64,000 bases of DNA, from NCBI GenBank assembly GCA_008921705.1, contig VFFE01007215.1, positions 4,170,026 to 4,234,025 on the forward strand, in the 5' to 3' direction. The position numbers and the translations under genes were made by a program. Below are positions 24,501-38,100 of the stretch, in pieces. Source of the DNA: Burhinus oedicnemus. Lineage: Eukaryota; Chordata; Aves; Charadriiformes; Burhinidae. Position 1 is the stretch's first letter; each line of letters begins with the position of its first letter. The notes below the pieces were generated by a model. That model saw only the letters and a list, made by a program, of their open reading frames with translations, was not told the origin of the DNA and made no database searches.

Positions 24501-25922
24501 AATTATCTAGATGATGCTGATTAGAATAACTATAAATAAGATGTGCTTACACAATTGCTGATAACAAAATGACCAACATAGAATTCATTAAAATTTCTGA
24601 TTCACTAAAAGATACAGCAAATTACTGTCCTTTTTACCCAGCTTTTCCTCACCTTCCTGTGCAGTTGAAGAATTAGATATTTTGAGAGCGTAAGAAAACT
24701 AGTCTGGAGTTTAAACTGAAAGACAACATTTTAAAAAGATATACTGTATTTTTGAATAAAGGACTTATTTTTTAATCGTGTCTATTTACATTAGATTGCA
24801 AATTGCAAACATTTTGGTGGTTATTGTTCTCAGAAATATTTGTAAAAGGTATGTTTTCAAAAATGACACCACAACATAAAGCATTATGATATACCATTGT
24901 GTAATAGTATTAAAATAACAAGAGAGCTAAGTATTCTGCAATGGAACTTAAATACGGATGTGACTTAATAGGTAACTTCACTTAGAGGGAATTTTTTTTT
25001 ATATTTTATTTTGAGATGTAAAGCTTCATTGCTGTGGGGTTTCCATCACTGTCCTCTTCCCCTAGAAGATTATTGCATGGTATTTTTTTCACAGCATTCT
25101 CTCTGAATTTCTTTTTGTTGGATTTTTCTCATTACTAGTAGATTCAGATGCTTTAAATACTTCATCGACCTCTTTGCTATCTTATACTCTCCAAGGACTG
25201 CTATTGAAAAGTTACAATACCATTATAACCCCTAAATTATTGCTCGGTAGAGCTCTGTGTTCACTAGTTCTTTTAATCTTAGACTATAAGTAAAAATGTT
25301 GGTCACCTTTGTTACTCTGTTCTGAACTCAAACATTTTATTTATTTCTTTCTGAAATGTTAATCCCAGAATTGAATATTATTTTTAATGCACATTTCCAT
25401 CAAACTAGATTAAGAATTCACTAGTAAAACCACTTGAAATCACTTCAGTTGCAGAAGCGTTGGTCTGAGCGTTCTCAGCATTCACTGAAGCCAAAGCAAA
25501 AATCCTTATTGTCTTGAAGTCTGCTACATCAAGCTGATGTCTATGATATAAAAGAAGGCTGAGGCACACAAAAGAGGATTGACTTGGATATTTATGATTT
25601 AACATATATTTACTGTCTTTTAGCATTTAAGTACTTTCAGATGTATAAAATTCAGACTGACAACTAATACATAAATAGAAGGAAGGTTTTAAGATGCAGA
25701 CTTCTGGAGAGTAATGGTCTGTTGCATTATTTTTTCCAGATAAACCATCACATAAAATGAGTAGCATTCCTATTCCACCAGTAAAAATTCAGTGGAGACT
25801 TTCCTGTAATCACAAAAGCAAGCTGGGTTCTGACTTTGTTGTTACTCTGACTTAACATGACAAATGCTTCATTTGAAAACTCTCAGCCATGTACATCATC
25901 TTCCAGCTGAAAATGAAAGGGG

Positions 25923-25980
<58 letters not shown>

Positions 25981-27462
25981 CAAGCAAGCAAGCCACTCCT
26001 TTTTGTTATGCTATTCTTGCTAAAATAAAGTGGCAGATAGTCATAAAACTGGAAGAAAACAAGTTGGTGATGTTTGTACCCAGTTTCAGCTGGATAATGA
26101 ATCATTCACACATTCACAGTCAAGTTTGTACTTTCAGGTTTTAATCAACAGATTGGCATTGTCTACAGAAAATTGCCTATAATCAGGGCTGTCCTAAGCT
26201 AAGGAATGGTATGTCAGCATGCCACAGCTTCAGAAATGTGTAGGTTTGTAGGATTCTACTAGTACTATCACCCTCCTTTTCCCGTTAACTCTCATGCAAG
26301 TGTCATCCATAGTAGCATCTTTATCTTGCTGTACAGGCACCAATTAGATGGTTAAATTTAGTCTACAGATACGTTTTTTTTATCATTTGCCTAACAAGTC
26401 CCGCTAGTTTGCCACCAGTACATGACCTGTATTAGAGGCACTGTTGCATTAATTTCAATTTTTTGTTAGCACAGAAATTCCTGATGAGTTATGTTAATCT
26501 AAAGTCTGCATAGAAGAATACAATTTTATAAAAATAACAGAAAACTCGAAGCCCCGAGGAAATAAATCCTGATATAAATAAACATTCAGAAATATGCACC
26601 TTGTTTTACTTGGTAAATTCTCTGGTGGGACAGAAGAGTTGTCCTACGATGTGACATTCATTGTTTCTTTCTTACACTGCATCTGCCCAAGGTTTCTGTG
26701 TTCACAAACGTGACCCAGTGGGTCACTTGCAAACATCCTACAGTCCCCACTTGAACTTGACCTCGAGCTGACTTTGACGTGATAATTGCTAGAAGAGAGC
26801 CAGAGCTTGACACGGTGATTTACTTAACTGTATACATATTTTACTGTGTGTGGTTTAAACTAGCACATTGAACTGTTTACAACACTTCACTAATATATTT
26901 GAAAAAGTAATTGGATAGTTCTAACTATGTAAAATTGCTTATACAAGTGTGACAATGCGGTACACTGCTGCTAAGCAGGTTTTAATCAACTCAACATTGG
27001 GTTCATTTGGTTACTAATCTCAGATGTCTATGCTTCATTTTTATATTATAGGAAGGAAGTTTCCATAAATATTCAAGACATACTAAGTAAAAGTAATTAT
27101 TTAGGGCTTAGCTGGGAGAGTAAGCAATAGAATGAAAAGCCGTATGAGCTGAAATAGAGATTTATTTTTTTTCTTTAAACGTAGTTCTTTGAGTGTAAGC
27201 TAGATTTACAAGTAAACTGTGGATCATCAACATTTGTATGAAAGAAATACAGTAGACTTGTTTACTTGGAGTATATGCATACTTCAAGAGTCACCTTGTA
27301 CAAAAAAGATGAGCTTTAATTACCATAAAACATCTGTTCCTCTTATAAAATGGAAGTCAGCTTCTAACAAATCGTGTTTTTTCTCTTACGTTCTTTTGAT
27401 ATGCTTACAGTTTTACAAATAAGTGTTTTCAGAAAAAGTTTTCAGAAACTTTGTTTTATTGG
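21567..27462. other. unassigned AT-rich DNA
   Basis: Apart from the microsatellite at 25923-25993, nothing was recognised. Open frames are short. The part at about 22900-23200 reads as unique, low-repeat sequence with homeodomain-type TAATT cores, but conservation cannot be judged from one genome. Confidence 0.55.
25923..25993 (+). repeat. (AAAG)n microsatellite passing into (CAAG)n
   Basis: About fourteen AAAG/GAAA units run without interruption to 25980 and are followed by three CAAG units. The AAAG part is a homopurine mirror-repeat tract. The unit change at the 3' end looks like a point mutation that was itself duplicated by slippage. Confidence 0.97.
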
Positions 27463-28268
27463 TGCAATCCATCCCCTCTGTGGGGTTTAGCTGAGGGGGG
27501 TTGGTTTGCGACGGGACTTTGCTGCAGTGACCCCGGGTGACAGGAAGCCTGTCAGCCCCCGGGGCAGGGGTGGCCACCCCAGCTATGCTGCTTTAGGCTG
27601 GCCTGACCATGATTCCTTTCCTCAGTTTCTTAGGCAACGCGTGTGGTTTTGGCTCCCCTGATGTGGCTATTCCCATTCCGTTTTCCATGGGAATAGGTGT
27701 TGCTGTATGGCATGCTTTTAAAACAGCCCCCGCATTGAGGGCCAGCTCTGGGTTTGCCACAGCCCTGCCTCCAGCCTCCCCTTCCCCTCACGTCGTGGGG
27801 CCATCAGGGCCCTGGGGGCGGTCCTGAGACTGGCTGTCCCTGTCTGGCCTCCGCCACCTGCCCGCGGCACAGGACCCTGTTTCAGCCCAGCCCGACGCCC
27901 TCTCTCTCTGCCCCAGCGATGATGTAGGCTGCTGGTCTTCAGCCCCGCTGATCATGACCCCTGCCCACAGGCCAACAAACCACTCCGTCCCCACGGCCCT
28001 GCCTGGCCATCCCGGGTGGTGGATGACCCTGGTGCCCCACACCAGGCCTGATCCTCACCCTGCCTGCCATGGGATAGCCCAGCCCAGCCTCGGCTTGTCC
28101 CCATGGAGATGCCTGTGGATCATCACTCTGGGCCGCCCCTGGCTGCCCTCATCCCCTGCAGACACTGCTGCCTTCCTCAGGTACTGTGGCACAGGCCCTG
28201 CCCTGCAGCCATGTTATGGCTTCCGGCTCCCCTCCCTCTGGGAGCAGCTGGCCTGCACTGAGCCCTGA
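27463..28268. other. GC-rich island in AT-rich surroundings
   Basis: About 800 bases of clearly higher G+C (roughly 60 percent by eye) with sharp edges against AT-rich flanks. C-rich words such as CCCAGCC and CCTGCC dominate the plus strand. CpG is present but fewer than expected for the base composition, so it is not a classic CpG island. Open frames of 70-104 codons exist on both strands but are expected in GC-rich DNA and have no recognisable motifs. It may be a biased-gene-conversion hotspot, an old inserted repeat, or a regulatory region; no identity is claimed. Confidence 0.6.
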
Positions 28269-31200
28269 AAGGAGTTTGCTTGCTCTGCATCTTCATATTT
28301 CCTTTTTTTAAAATACCATCTTAAGGTCTTTTCAAAGTTAAAAACAAAATGAAAACTGCTTGAAAAGAAGTGAGAAACAAAAATAAGTTATTTTCTCCCT
28401 TTCTGTGCAGAGAGATTTTACGCAGCTCTGATTAGCGATAGCAAAGCCATTTGCAGTACCAGTTTGTTTTAACAGAAGAATAAAGTTTAATTTAGCATGC
28501 CCTTATTCTTTTTTCGCTTTGTTTTGTTTATTCCTCAAGGTGCCTTCCCGCAGCCAGCGGCGACGCAGTGTTACATTCCCATCCCGAGCAGCCCGAGGCA
28601 GAGGCTGATCTCCCGCAGGGTGAGTCACGGCTCGCACAGCATTTTCTGGGGAGTTTTTCTCTTTTCTAGGGGCTCTGCTGCCACTTTGACAGTTTTGCTG
28701 CCTTTGCCTTTTGCTCTGTTCTTGCCTCCAGGATTTTTTTCATCTGGCATCATGGTAATTAAAGACAAGTGAGTCAGGTATTACCTTGGATGAGAAAAGA
28801 TGAGAGAAGAGGAAAAAGAGGCTCAGACAACTCTTTTCTTTGTTCTCATCTTTCAAATAAGAAATTGCCATATGGTTTCTACTCTTTTGCTGCTTGTTAT
28901 ACTCATAAATGTGACATCTATTAATTACATATTGTGTTCTAAGAGTTTTTCCCTTTTTCAAGCTATTCGTATTTTCTTCTGTGTTTTGTTTGCAGTGTTA
29001 CTTTTTGATTTCATAATTGCAGACTTGAATATTTTCATGGTTTTACATGAAGTCTGTGATTAATATTTTTACCTGAAAGGTGTCTAAGAGACATAATATA
29101 CATAACAAGTATATTAACTATAATTGATCCCAGTAATGGAAGCTGAATTTTCTCCATTAAAGTTAATGGAAGCATAATGATTTATGCCAGCTGTGAAGAT
29201 CCGTTTGGTTATATTTGCTATGGGAAATCCACTTGTTTGGTGGAATGACAAGATTCTTTTTTCTGAATAATTTGAAAATATTTATTAGACTGGTTATTAA
29301 TTCTTAATATGTAAACATTTATATTTGGAGGATTATTCATAACGAAGATACTTCATGACTACAGGGAGACTGCTATTTCTACAGGCTTACAGTTTGTCTA
29401 GATATATCTGGTTTAAGTCTACAATTGCTCCTATATTGATTCAGATTATCAAGAGGTGATGGACACTGTCAGGTTCAGGGTCAATCATTTGCTGTGTATG
29501 CAGGGATTGGTGGGCATGGAAAGGAGCTACAAAATTCTGGGTTTGTTTTGGACACTTTGAGAGCAGGGGTCAGCAAACATGAGCTTGTTTTCTGTATGTC
29601 TCATTCCAGGACAGCTGGTTTTTGTTCTTGATGGAGATCTGACCTTTTACTGATAACTCTAAACTAGTGTTGGCATACGTACCTGTAAAGATTAGCAACC
29701 TCAACTGAATAAAGCAATCCTTTGCTGTGTTGAATGTTGTGCTTTGCAATGACCTACTCCTCACAACTTAGAGTGTTCCTTAGTGAAGGCTTCCAGGTGA
29801 AAGCGTTTGCCTTCTTTATTACTTTTCTTCCATAGCTAAACCCATTACCACTGAAATTTCACAAAATGGCACTTCTGTCCAGGGTTCTGCTCCATGCAAA
29901 GGAACAGCATATGTTTTGCTGTCCGTGCTGTTTTAACACTTGATCTTTCATTTCTGCCTTTATAGTATGGTGTGACCTCTCTTCTGTGCTATATTGTGTC
30001 TGTCCTTGTGGACTCCTTTCCTTTCACTTTGGTGATATTTCACTTTAATTTCTTCTCAGTCTGTATCTAGTCTCCTGCCTATTTCCAGTGGAATTCAGGT
30101 TCCTTATTTGCAGGCCAAGCACTATTTAAAATATAAATTTCATTTCTCGTAGTATTTTCTGCTAAGGTACTACATTTTGAGAGTTACTTTTTGCTCTGAC
30201 TTCATACAGTTTTAATTTTTAGCCATTTGAAGAAATGATGTCAATGTTCAGACAGGCAAATTGCTAAGCATTTTCAGGCTTCATTTGAATCTATTGTAAC
30301 AAACCTCTTTATATGAGAAAACTGACTTAGAAAAGTAGAATCCTTTAAGTGTGGAGTTTCCAAAGTGTACAAAACTCATATTTGTTTATATATGGAGCAC
30401 AATTACTGGCTGTTCACAAAATTAAAGCACTTTAACAGTGATGTTGTAGTTCTGTGACAGTTATTCTGCTAGTGCTCCCCATTTCTTCCCAAGTGTTTTT
30501 TTTAAGCACAGATGATTAATTTAATGGTCAGATATGCTTTTTGTGTGAAAGAAAGAAAAGAATACTGATTTCCTTAGCATTCTTTTGCTTAATTAGTTTT
30601 GTACATTAATATCAAAAAACACAAATCAATTAATCTTATCACTTGATTGTAATTCAAAGTTTAAGAAAACCTCTGCAAAAGGGCTGTCTTCTGAAGTTGT
30701 CTACTATTAACAATTAAAAAAATTACACCATAGGATTTATGAAATAATTTAATTATTAGAGGAATTGTGACACTTTAAAAATAAGAAATCTAGTAAAACT
30801 TAGGCTTTATTAATACATAACTACCAATGGAGGACTCAGCAGCAGTGTGAATGTGCTTTTTAAATATGCATGAAGAGACCTGGTAGTAAGAAAAGGTCAC
30901 TGCTATATGTGTACACAGGTATGGATGTTCTCTTCCCAAAAACAAAAAAGACGTTCAAGAGAATATATGTCATTATATCTTTAAACAGGTATTTTGTCAA
31001 ATACTTCAAAAAAATAAATAGATCGCTGGAGTCTGGAATTAGAAATGGAAGACAATACCCAGTTACAAGGACAGCTTTTTAAGAATATATGTATATATTA
31101 GTACATGCACACACATATAGCTGCAGAGTTGCTCTATATGGTAATTGGAAGGGAAAAATTTATTTTGGCAGTTGGCAAATACTATTTCATTGGTCTTTAC

Positions 31201-33536
31201 TTTCAATCAAGGAATATTGTAATATTTTTTGCTTTTCACATGGTGAATTCTTAATTTCTACTTTCATTTCAAAGAAGAACCAAGGGTGGGAAGGCCACGA
31301 AAGATTTTTTTTTTTTAAAAGCATTTCAGATCCCTAACTAATGGCTTAGGTTCATCTTCTGTATGACTAGGATGCTTTTTAGTATAGTCTGTTATGTAAT
31401 CTGTCTAGTGTGTTATACACATGCTCTTTAGCCAGGATGTGGGATTAAATTAAAACAGATACATTATTTCAGGAGGCAAATAATATGAATTCTACATAGG
31501 ATATGTTTTTACTTAACTAATATGGTGACAGCATGGATTATAAAGCCTTTGAAATGAAACCTATTTCTCTTGATTAAACATTTTATATTCAAATATTAGA
31601 TGTTGCTCCTTTCAGATAATGTTATTTTAACTGATTTTATGTGTTTTTAGTATGAAAAGGTGAGATTCACCTCTCATGAAGGTGAGATTCTCCAGGATAT
31701 ATTAAATAAAAAAAAGAAAAGTCTTCTGTCTCCTCATTGGACAGTGTGTGATTACATAAAGAGAAGTAATTAATAAATTAATCTTACTGCAGAATTTTTT
31801 CTGGGATAGCCTGGTTTCAGAAGGTACTGAACATCTTGGTCCTCAACAAGGACACAGTGCATGTTTAGGTCTAAGCAGTGTTACTAGCCTCCAGAGAACT
31901 AAAGATTAAAAACTTTGATGTAAGAGAATGGTCATTAGTCTGCAGGATTTAGATCTTCTCAGAGGCTTTGTAAACTGTGATTTAACATTGCTTATTGAGT
32001 CTCTGAATTTGGGGGTGGTCCTTGGGTCCAGTTGAAGTTGGTGAGCTTCTACACACAGGTTGCATGGCTCACCAGTCTCAGCTGGTTTCCAGAAAAGGGC
32101 TTAATTCTGTGATCTACCTAATTCACTCCCTTTTGCAAACAAAGGCTTAGGAAGGCTTAGATCTATCACCACAAATCAGTAGAAACCAACACAATCACTT
32201 AGAACAGATTTTTTTTTCCCCTTAATGTTTAGAAAGTCGTATGCCTAAGAGTAAATCTGCAACCTTCTAAAAAGGCATTTCCTTTCCTCTAGATATGTGT
32301 CTTAATGAAAATAACTTGTTACTTTTAAAGAAAAGAGTCATGAACTTAAATACCTGCTTGAAGGATTGCTTAGATTTTAGCTAGGTGTTCATCCATAATA
32401 CATTATCTTTTTCCCATTAATGACTAAGATTTGCAGTAAGTGAAGTATAGTTCTTGGTTTACAGTGCCAGTTTGTTCACTTTTCATTGCATTTGAGACAC
32501 ACTGTACATGCAATCATCTTAAAAAATGGATTTGCTCAGAACTGATTGCAGGTTCTACTGTTAATCATTACACTATTCTTTACTTTTTGTTCTTTTTAAA
32601 GCTTAAGTATTGCATTATAAGTCAGCTTATTTTACAGGGAGCAACCTTAGGTAATGATGAACTGTTTAAAACTATTCCAGAATCAGCTGAATTAGGCATT
32701 GGGTAACTCCACACATCTTTCTACCAGTGGACACTAGTCCTGAGACCAGTAGATTCAAGGACCAGCTGTAAATTTGAGAAATCCTTGTGAATTTAGCCAG
32801 ACCAGATTGCAAGATTTTTCACAAAGAAAAGAACAATGGGATTCTAGCTAAAGTACCATACAAAAGCATATGACAATGTTTAAAAGATACTACAAAATGT
32901 CTGCACTAATATAATTATTACATAGGGTTTGCAGTGCTCATTTTCAAATGTATTGGCTATTTTTTCTACCAGTTGTCTATACATATTAAGATGGAGAAAA
33001 TAAATTTTCCATCTATTACTATCAACTACTGCAGTTTTAAAATATTGTCTGTTATAAACAATTTAAGATAGAAAGTTCAAAACAGAAAAGTAAAATTCAC
33101 TTAAGCATTTAATTATTTTTCTGTAATCTCTTTGTCCTACACATTTATGTCTTAAAAACAATTAATGACTTTGTAAATATAGTTATTACTAACCTAATAA
33201 AAAAGGCTGTGCCAAATGGAAAATAAAGCCTGTATAAAAATGTAGACTGGTACTCAGGAGAGATGATACTCATTGATCTCCCAAAAATATGTTTGCCTGT
33301 ATAAAACACAGCAGTTAAAACTGCTTTATATGATTTTAAGAGACTATTTGGCTATGAAAATAATGCTTGCAAATGATGCTTTTAGGGAACAGTAAGTTGA
33401 ACGTATAATGGTTCCTGCTAGTTTAAAGGACCATAAAACAAATTTTATCATATTCTCCACATTTGTCATAGGGATACCTTGAAAGTTCATCCAAATAAAC
33501 AAGAGGTGTCAATTTAAGCAGCATTCATCACATGGT
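28269..33536. other. unassigned AT-rich DNA
   Basis: No confident gene or mobile element. The beginning holds a candidate exon at 28540-28619 (see findings), with a pyrimidine-rich acceptor and a strong GTGAGT donor. The remainder is AT-rich with short frames only. Confidence 0.5.
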
Positions 33537-35124
33537 TTGATGCCAGTGCCAGCAATAGATGCCCACAGCCTGGAGAAGGATAACAGGTCAACAAGAGAGC
33601 ACCTGGAGTGCAGCAGAAAGAAATTCCAACCACTCCAGCCAGTAAGGCAGCTTTATCAGGGTCCCAACTTAAATGCCTCTACGCAAATGCACGTAGCATG
33701 GGGAAAAAGCAAGAGGAGTTAGAGACATGCGCACACCTGCAGGCCTATGATCTTATTGGCATCACAGAGACGTTCCTGTGACTGCAGTGTTGGAATGGAA
33801 GGATACAGGCTCTTTAGGAAGGACAGGCAGGGGAGACGAGGAGGAGGTGTTGCGTTCTATGTCAAGGATCAGCTGGAGTGCATGGAACTCTGCCTGGGGA
33901 TGGACGAGGAGCCGAGAGCTTATGGATCGGGATTAAAGGAAGACAGGTGACATTACAGTGGTGGTCTCCTACAGGCCACCTGACCAGGAAGACTGAGTGG
34001 ATGAGGGCCTCTACAGACAGATAGGAGCACTCTTTGAGTGTGACCATCCAGCTAATTCTTTATTCACCGAGGGGTCAATTCCTCAACCCATAAACTCCCG
34101 AGTTGTGGTCAAGAGCTCGATATCCAAGTGGAATCCAGTGATGAATGGCGTTCCTCAGGGGTCAGTACTGGGACCGGCACTGTTTAACAACTTTGTCAGC
34201 AACATGGACAGTGGGATTGAGTGCACCGTCAGCAAGTTTGCCAATGACACCAAGCTGTGTAGTGCAGTCAACACACTGGAGGAAAGGGATGCCATGCAGA
34301 GGGACCTGGACAGGCTTGAGAGGTGGGCCCGTGTGCACCTCATGGGGTTCAACAAGGCTAGGTGCAAGGTCCTGCACGTGGGTTGGGGCAATCCCCAACA
34401 CAAATACAGTCTGGTTGGAGAATGGATTGGGAGCAGCCCTGAGGAGAAGGACTTAGGGGTGTTGGTGGATGAGAAGCTCAACGTGAGCCAGCAATGTGTG
34501 CTCATAGCCCAGAAAGCCAACCGTATCCTGGGCTGCATCCGAAGAACTGTGGCCAGCAGGTCAAGGGAGGTGATCTTCCCCCTGTACTCCACTCTGGTGA
34601 GACCCCACCTGGAGTACTGTGTCCAGCTCTAGGGCCCCCAACACAAGAAGGACATGGGCCTCTTGGATTGGGTCCAGAGGAGGGCTAGGAAGAGGATCAG
34701 ATGGCTGGAGCACCTCTCCTATGAAGACAGGCTGAGAGAGTTGGTGTTGTTCAGCCTGGAGAAGAGAAGGCTCCAGGAAGACCTTATAGCAGCCTTCCAG
34801 TACCTAAAGGGGGCCTACAGGGAAGATGGGGATGGACTCTTTATCAGGGAGTGTATTGATAGGATGAGGGGTAACGTTTTTAAACTGAAGGAGGGTAGAT
34901 TGAGGTTAGGTATTAAGAAGAAATTCTTTACTGTGAGGCTGGCGAGGCACTGGAACAGGTTGCCCAGGGAAGTTGTGGAGGCTCCATCCCCGGAAGTGTA
35001 CAAGGCCAGGTTGGATGGGGCTTTGAGTAACCTGGTCTAGTGGAAGGTGTCCCTGCCCATGGCAGAGGGGTTGGAACTAGATGGTCTTTAAGGTCCCTTC
35101 AAACTCAAACCATTCTGTGATTCT
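33537..35124 (+). mobile_element. CR1: CR1 LINE copy with ORF2 endonuclease and RT remnants (copy C)
   Basis: The longest CR1 copy here. 33650-33990 holds remnants of the ORF2 endonuclease (blocks like NARSMGKKQEEL, YDLIGITET, GRRGGGVAFYVK and YRPPDQED, spread over more than one frame). A large internal deletion then removes the rest of the endonuclease and the N-terminal half of the reverse transcriptase, including the first catalytic Asp block. From about 34080 the RT palm continues: GVPQGSVLGP (34147-34176), then FANDTKL where the catalytic box FADD is expected (34237-34257). The C-terminal region follows, with HLEYCVQL, then TAG at 34630-34632, then an open frame to the natural stop near 35040. 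The 3' UTR has TTGGAACTAGATGGTCTTTA (35071) and a short tail. It lacks the frameshift seen in copies A, D and E. Non-functional. Confidence 0.93.
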
Positions 35125-38100
35125 TTGTTGTTCAGGCAAAGTCTGCAGATGGAGAGCCTAAGAAATAGATTTAAGAGTCTTCAGAAAAATTGGGAGAAAT
35201 GAAGCTTCAGAAGTACCATCTTTTGCACAGGAAATCTTTAACATGACTGAAACCATGGAAGAATAGTAGTCTTCAGAGCTTACCTTTTAAACATTTGGAA
35301 AAGGGTCAGTTGGATAGCATGAAGAATGGAGAAGAGGAACCTGAGAAAAACAGATGTCCACAGTCAGCCATTTGCAATTTTAATGAGGAAGTATCACCAC
35401 CTACTTCTCTGTCCATTTTTAAAAAGCTAATGCCACAGAAAATCAAGAAAACATTAAAAAAATTTTCACAATTTTCTTAGTCTTCTCCTGCTCAGCAAAA
35501 GGAAATGCTGATCAGATTTAATTCATACTAAGAGAAGAACTATTCCTAATGAAGATGGAGGTGTGAATCTTCTTCAGTTATGCTGGAAAGAAAATTAAAT
35601 CATCAAAAACTATTTTCTTAGAGGCATCTTTTCTATAAAATTTGTGAAGCATTATGTTTAAAATAGGTTTATTTTACATTAAAATATCATTCTTCTCTGC
35701 TAAGGCAAAAAAAATCATCAGTGTCACTGTTCTTAGATTTTTAGGTATTAATACCTAAAACTTCAAATGTCATGAATTTTTCAAGACGACTAAAGAGTAC
35801 AGATAAACCTGTCTTTCAGGTCAATGATCCATGAACTAGGAAGGATTTCCAAATAAGCCAATGAGTGCTTCAAAGGAGCTTTTTGTCTGTTGTGTCAACA
35901 AGCACATAGGAAATAGTGTTGCAGTTTTTAATATGACACATTTTATTGAACTGCATGATTTTTGTGGCAAACCTGGAGTTAGTCGGATCTTTGACAAGGG
36001 TAGCTTAAGCAGTATTTTATTTTCTATTCTGGCTGGCCGACAGCTTCAGTTGCCTAGCTGCAAATGCAAAAGTGAAGCTCAAAGTTAAATTAGAGAGTTT
36101 CACAGGATCAATTTAAAATTGTAAAGAAAATGAGGATGTTAAAATTCAAGACCAAATCTCTACACAACATTATTTTGTACTTTCATCTTTGATTTGAACA
36201 ACTGTGCTCCTCTAATTTTGATTTAAACAAAAGTTGTAGTGTAAAATCTGAATTAAACTGTGTGATACCTGTCCAATACCTCAACATATTATAAAATACG
36301 TCCTGAAAAAGTAACAACTCTGTAACTTGCTTTATAACCTCATGTCTGAGATGACCATGGCTTATCTGGAAGCTGGGGCCATTCTCATTTACGGTGTGAC
36401 ACCACAACCTAATCTTGCAGTGACACCTTTGTATTAACAAGGCACTGGACAATTTGGTTTTATTCATAAACTTCCACTTTTCTACATATTCTAACAGTTC
36501 TAGAGCTGTTGAAAGAAATTAATAAGGCACTATCTTCAAAATCTGTGGATGAGATCCACATTTTGATGGATGCATTTTCTGGCCTTGAGTTTGATCTACC
36601 AAACTATTAAAAAAAAAAAAAAATTCCCAACCCAAACCCCATCAGAATGGAAGCTGAGTGCTAGCTATACTATACTGATTCTCCAATGTGTTTTTCATAT
36701 CATCATCAGCTCTTTTGGGACATGTAACTATGGAAATTAGAAATTACTATCCAAACAGCAATTTGGGAATCATTTATTGAAAAGAGCATTCTCTTTGAGG
36801 AAAAGATAGGGAGGGGCAGAGGGAATAGGTTGTATGAATCCAGATTAATGACCAGAGCTTGAAATACTGAAGTGCTGAACTGAGATCTAATGACTGAAAG
36901 TGGATGTAAATTGTATCAGTGTTAATGAACCAAAGAGAAAGTGAAACATATTAGGGTAAAAACAGTGTGTGTGATCTTTTTTTTAAAAAAAAAACTATTT
37001 TTACAACCTTTTCTGCCTTCAGAATCCTTGCTATTCATAAAAGCACTTGATGGTTCTAATTGTTTAAAACCTCATCAAAGCTTCCTATATCAATGGGAAT
37101 GTTCACTCTTCCTGGATATGATTTAATGATTTAATCACAATGGTTTCTTACTGTGAACCCTGCTAATGGGGATCCTACACAGATTACGTAAATTGTATTC
37201 ACTCAAGTAATGTAAATGGTGAAGCACTTAATTCTATTTTTTTTTCCTCGATTTAATTGAAATTGAACCATTTAAATAGAGCAATTAGAGAGGTCTCTGG
37301 CAGTCCAAGAATAGTTAAGATTATCTTATTTTATTGTGATTGCTTTTAGAGACAGTAATGTAGACAGCCAGTTTGGAAGTATTTCTTATATTATGCTGAT
37401 TATTAGTACCATGTCAAATACACGTATACATTCATGAACTACATTTCTTACAAATTCCATCCTGTGCCCTCTTTCAGGGCTGATGTTTTCCATGAACTTT
37501 TTTACTTGAGGCAGGCTTTCTGTGTGCTTTTGGTACTGTTGCTGCTTAGAATAAGCAGATTTCATCCTACTGCCTTTCTTGCCTTTCATCCTGAAGCAGT
37601 TTATGATGATGCCAGGTGAGTATTCAGAACATGGGCATAGTATTGTTGCCTGTCACACAGGCTATTTGGCATGAAGGCTTTCTGTGATCTGCTTCTCCTG
37701 TTAGTAGGCTATTTAAGGTGCGCTGGAGTCACATTTATTAAAGCTGTTGAGGCTAAGCTTACGTGAAGAAAGCTTGCTGTATTTTCTAACAATTTACTCT
37801 AAAGGAAGCACACATGGCATTGTTGCTCTGCTTGCACAGTCTATTAATTTCTAGCAGACTTGTTAGCAATCTAGCTAATGCATGGAGCTTAAAAACATCT
37901 GATTACAAGCTCTAGTTTATAAATACAGAAGGTTTTCCTCAGTAACATGCATGTTTAAGCATACACCATTGTAATAATAGGTGTCTAGATACAGTTACAG
38001 TATATTTTATTGATATTTCCATCAGCTGGTTCCTTTCTCTTTTGAACCTCCTTTACAGGTGTATCTATTTAGATTCTAAGGCTGTGCATCCAGGATAGTT

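Noticed and set aside
27954..28268. 104-codon frame in the GC-rich island
   Set aside because: GC-rich DNA has few stops; overlapping frames exist on both strands, and no motif or start context supports coding.
33997..34632. 211-codon frame as a host gene
   Set aside because: It is CR1 ORF2 ([26 protein letters not shown]) with an internal deletion and a premature stop; a dead LINE fragment, not a host gene.
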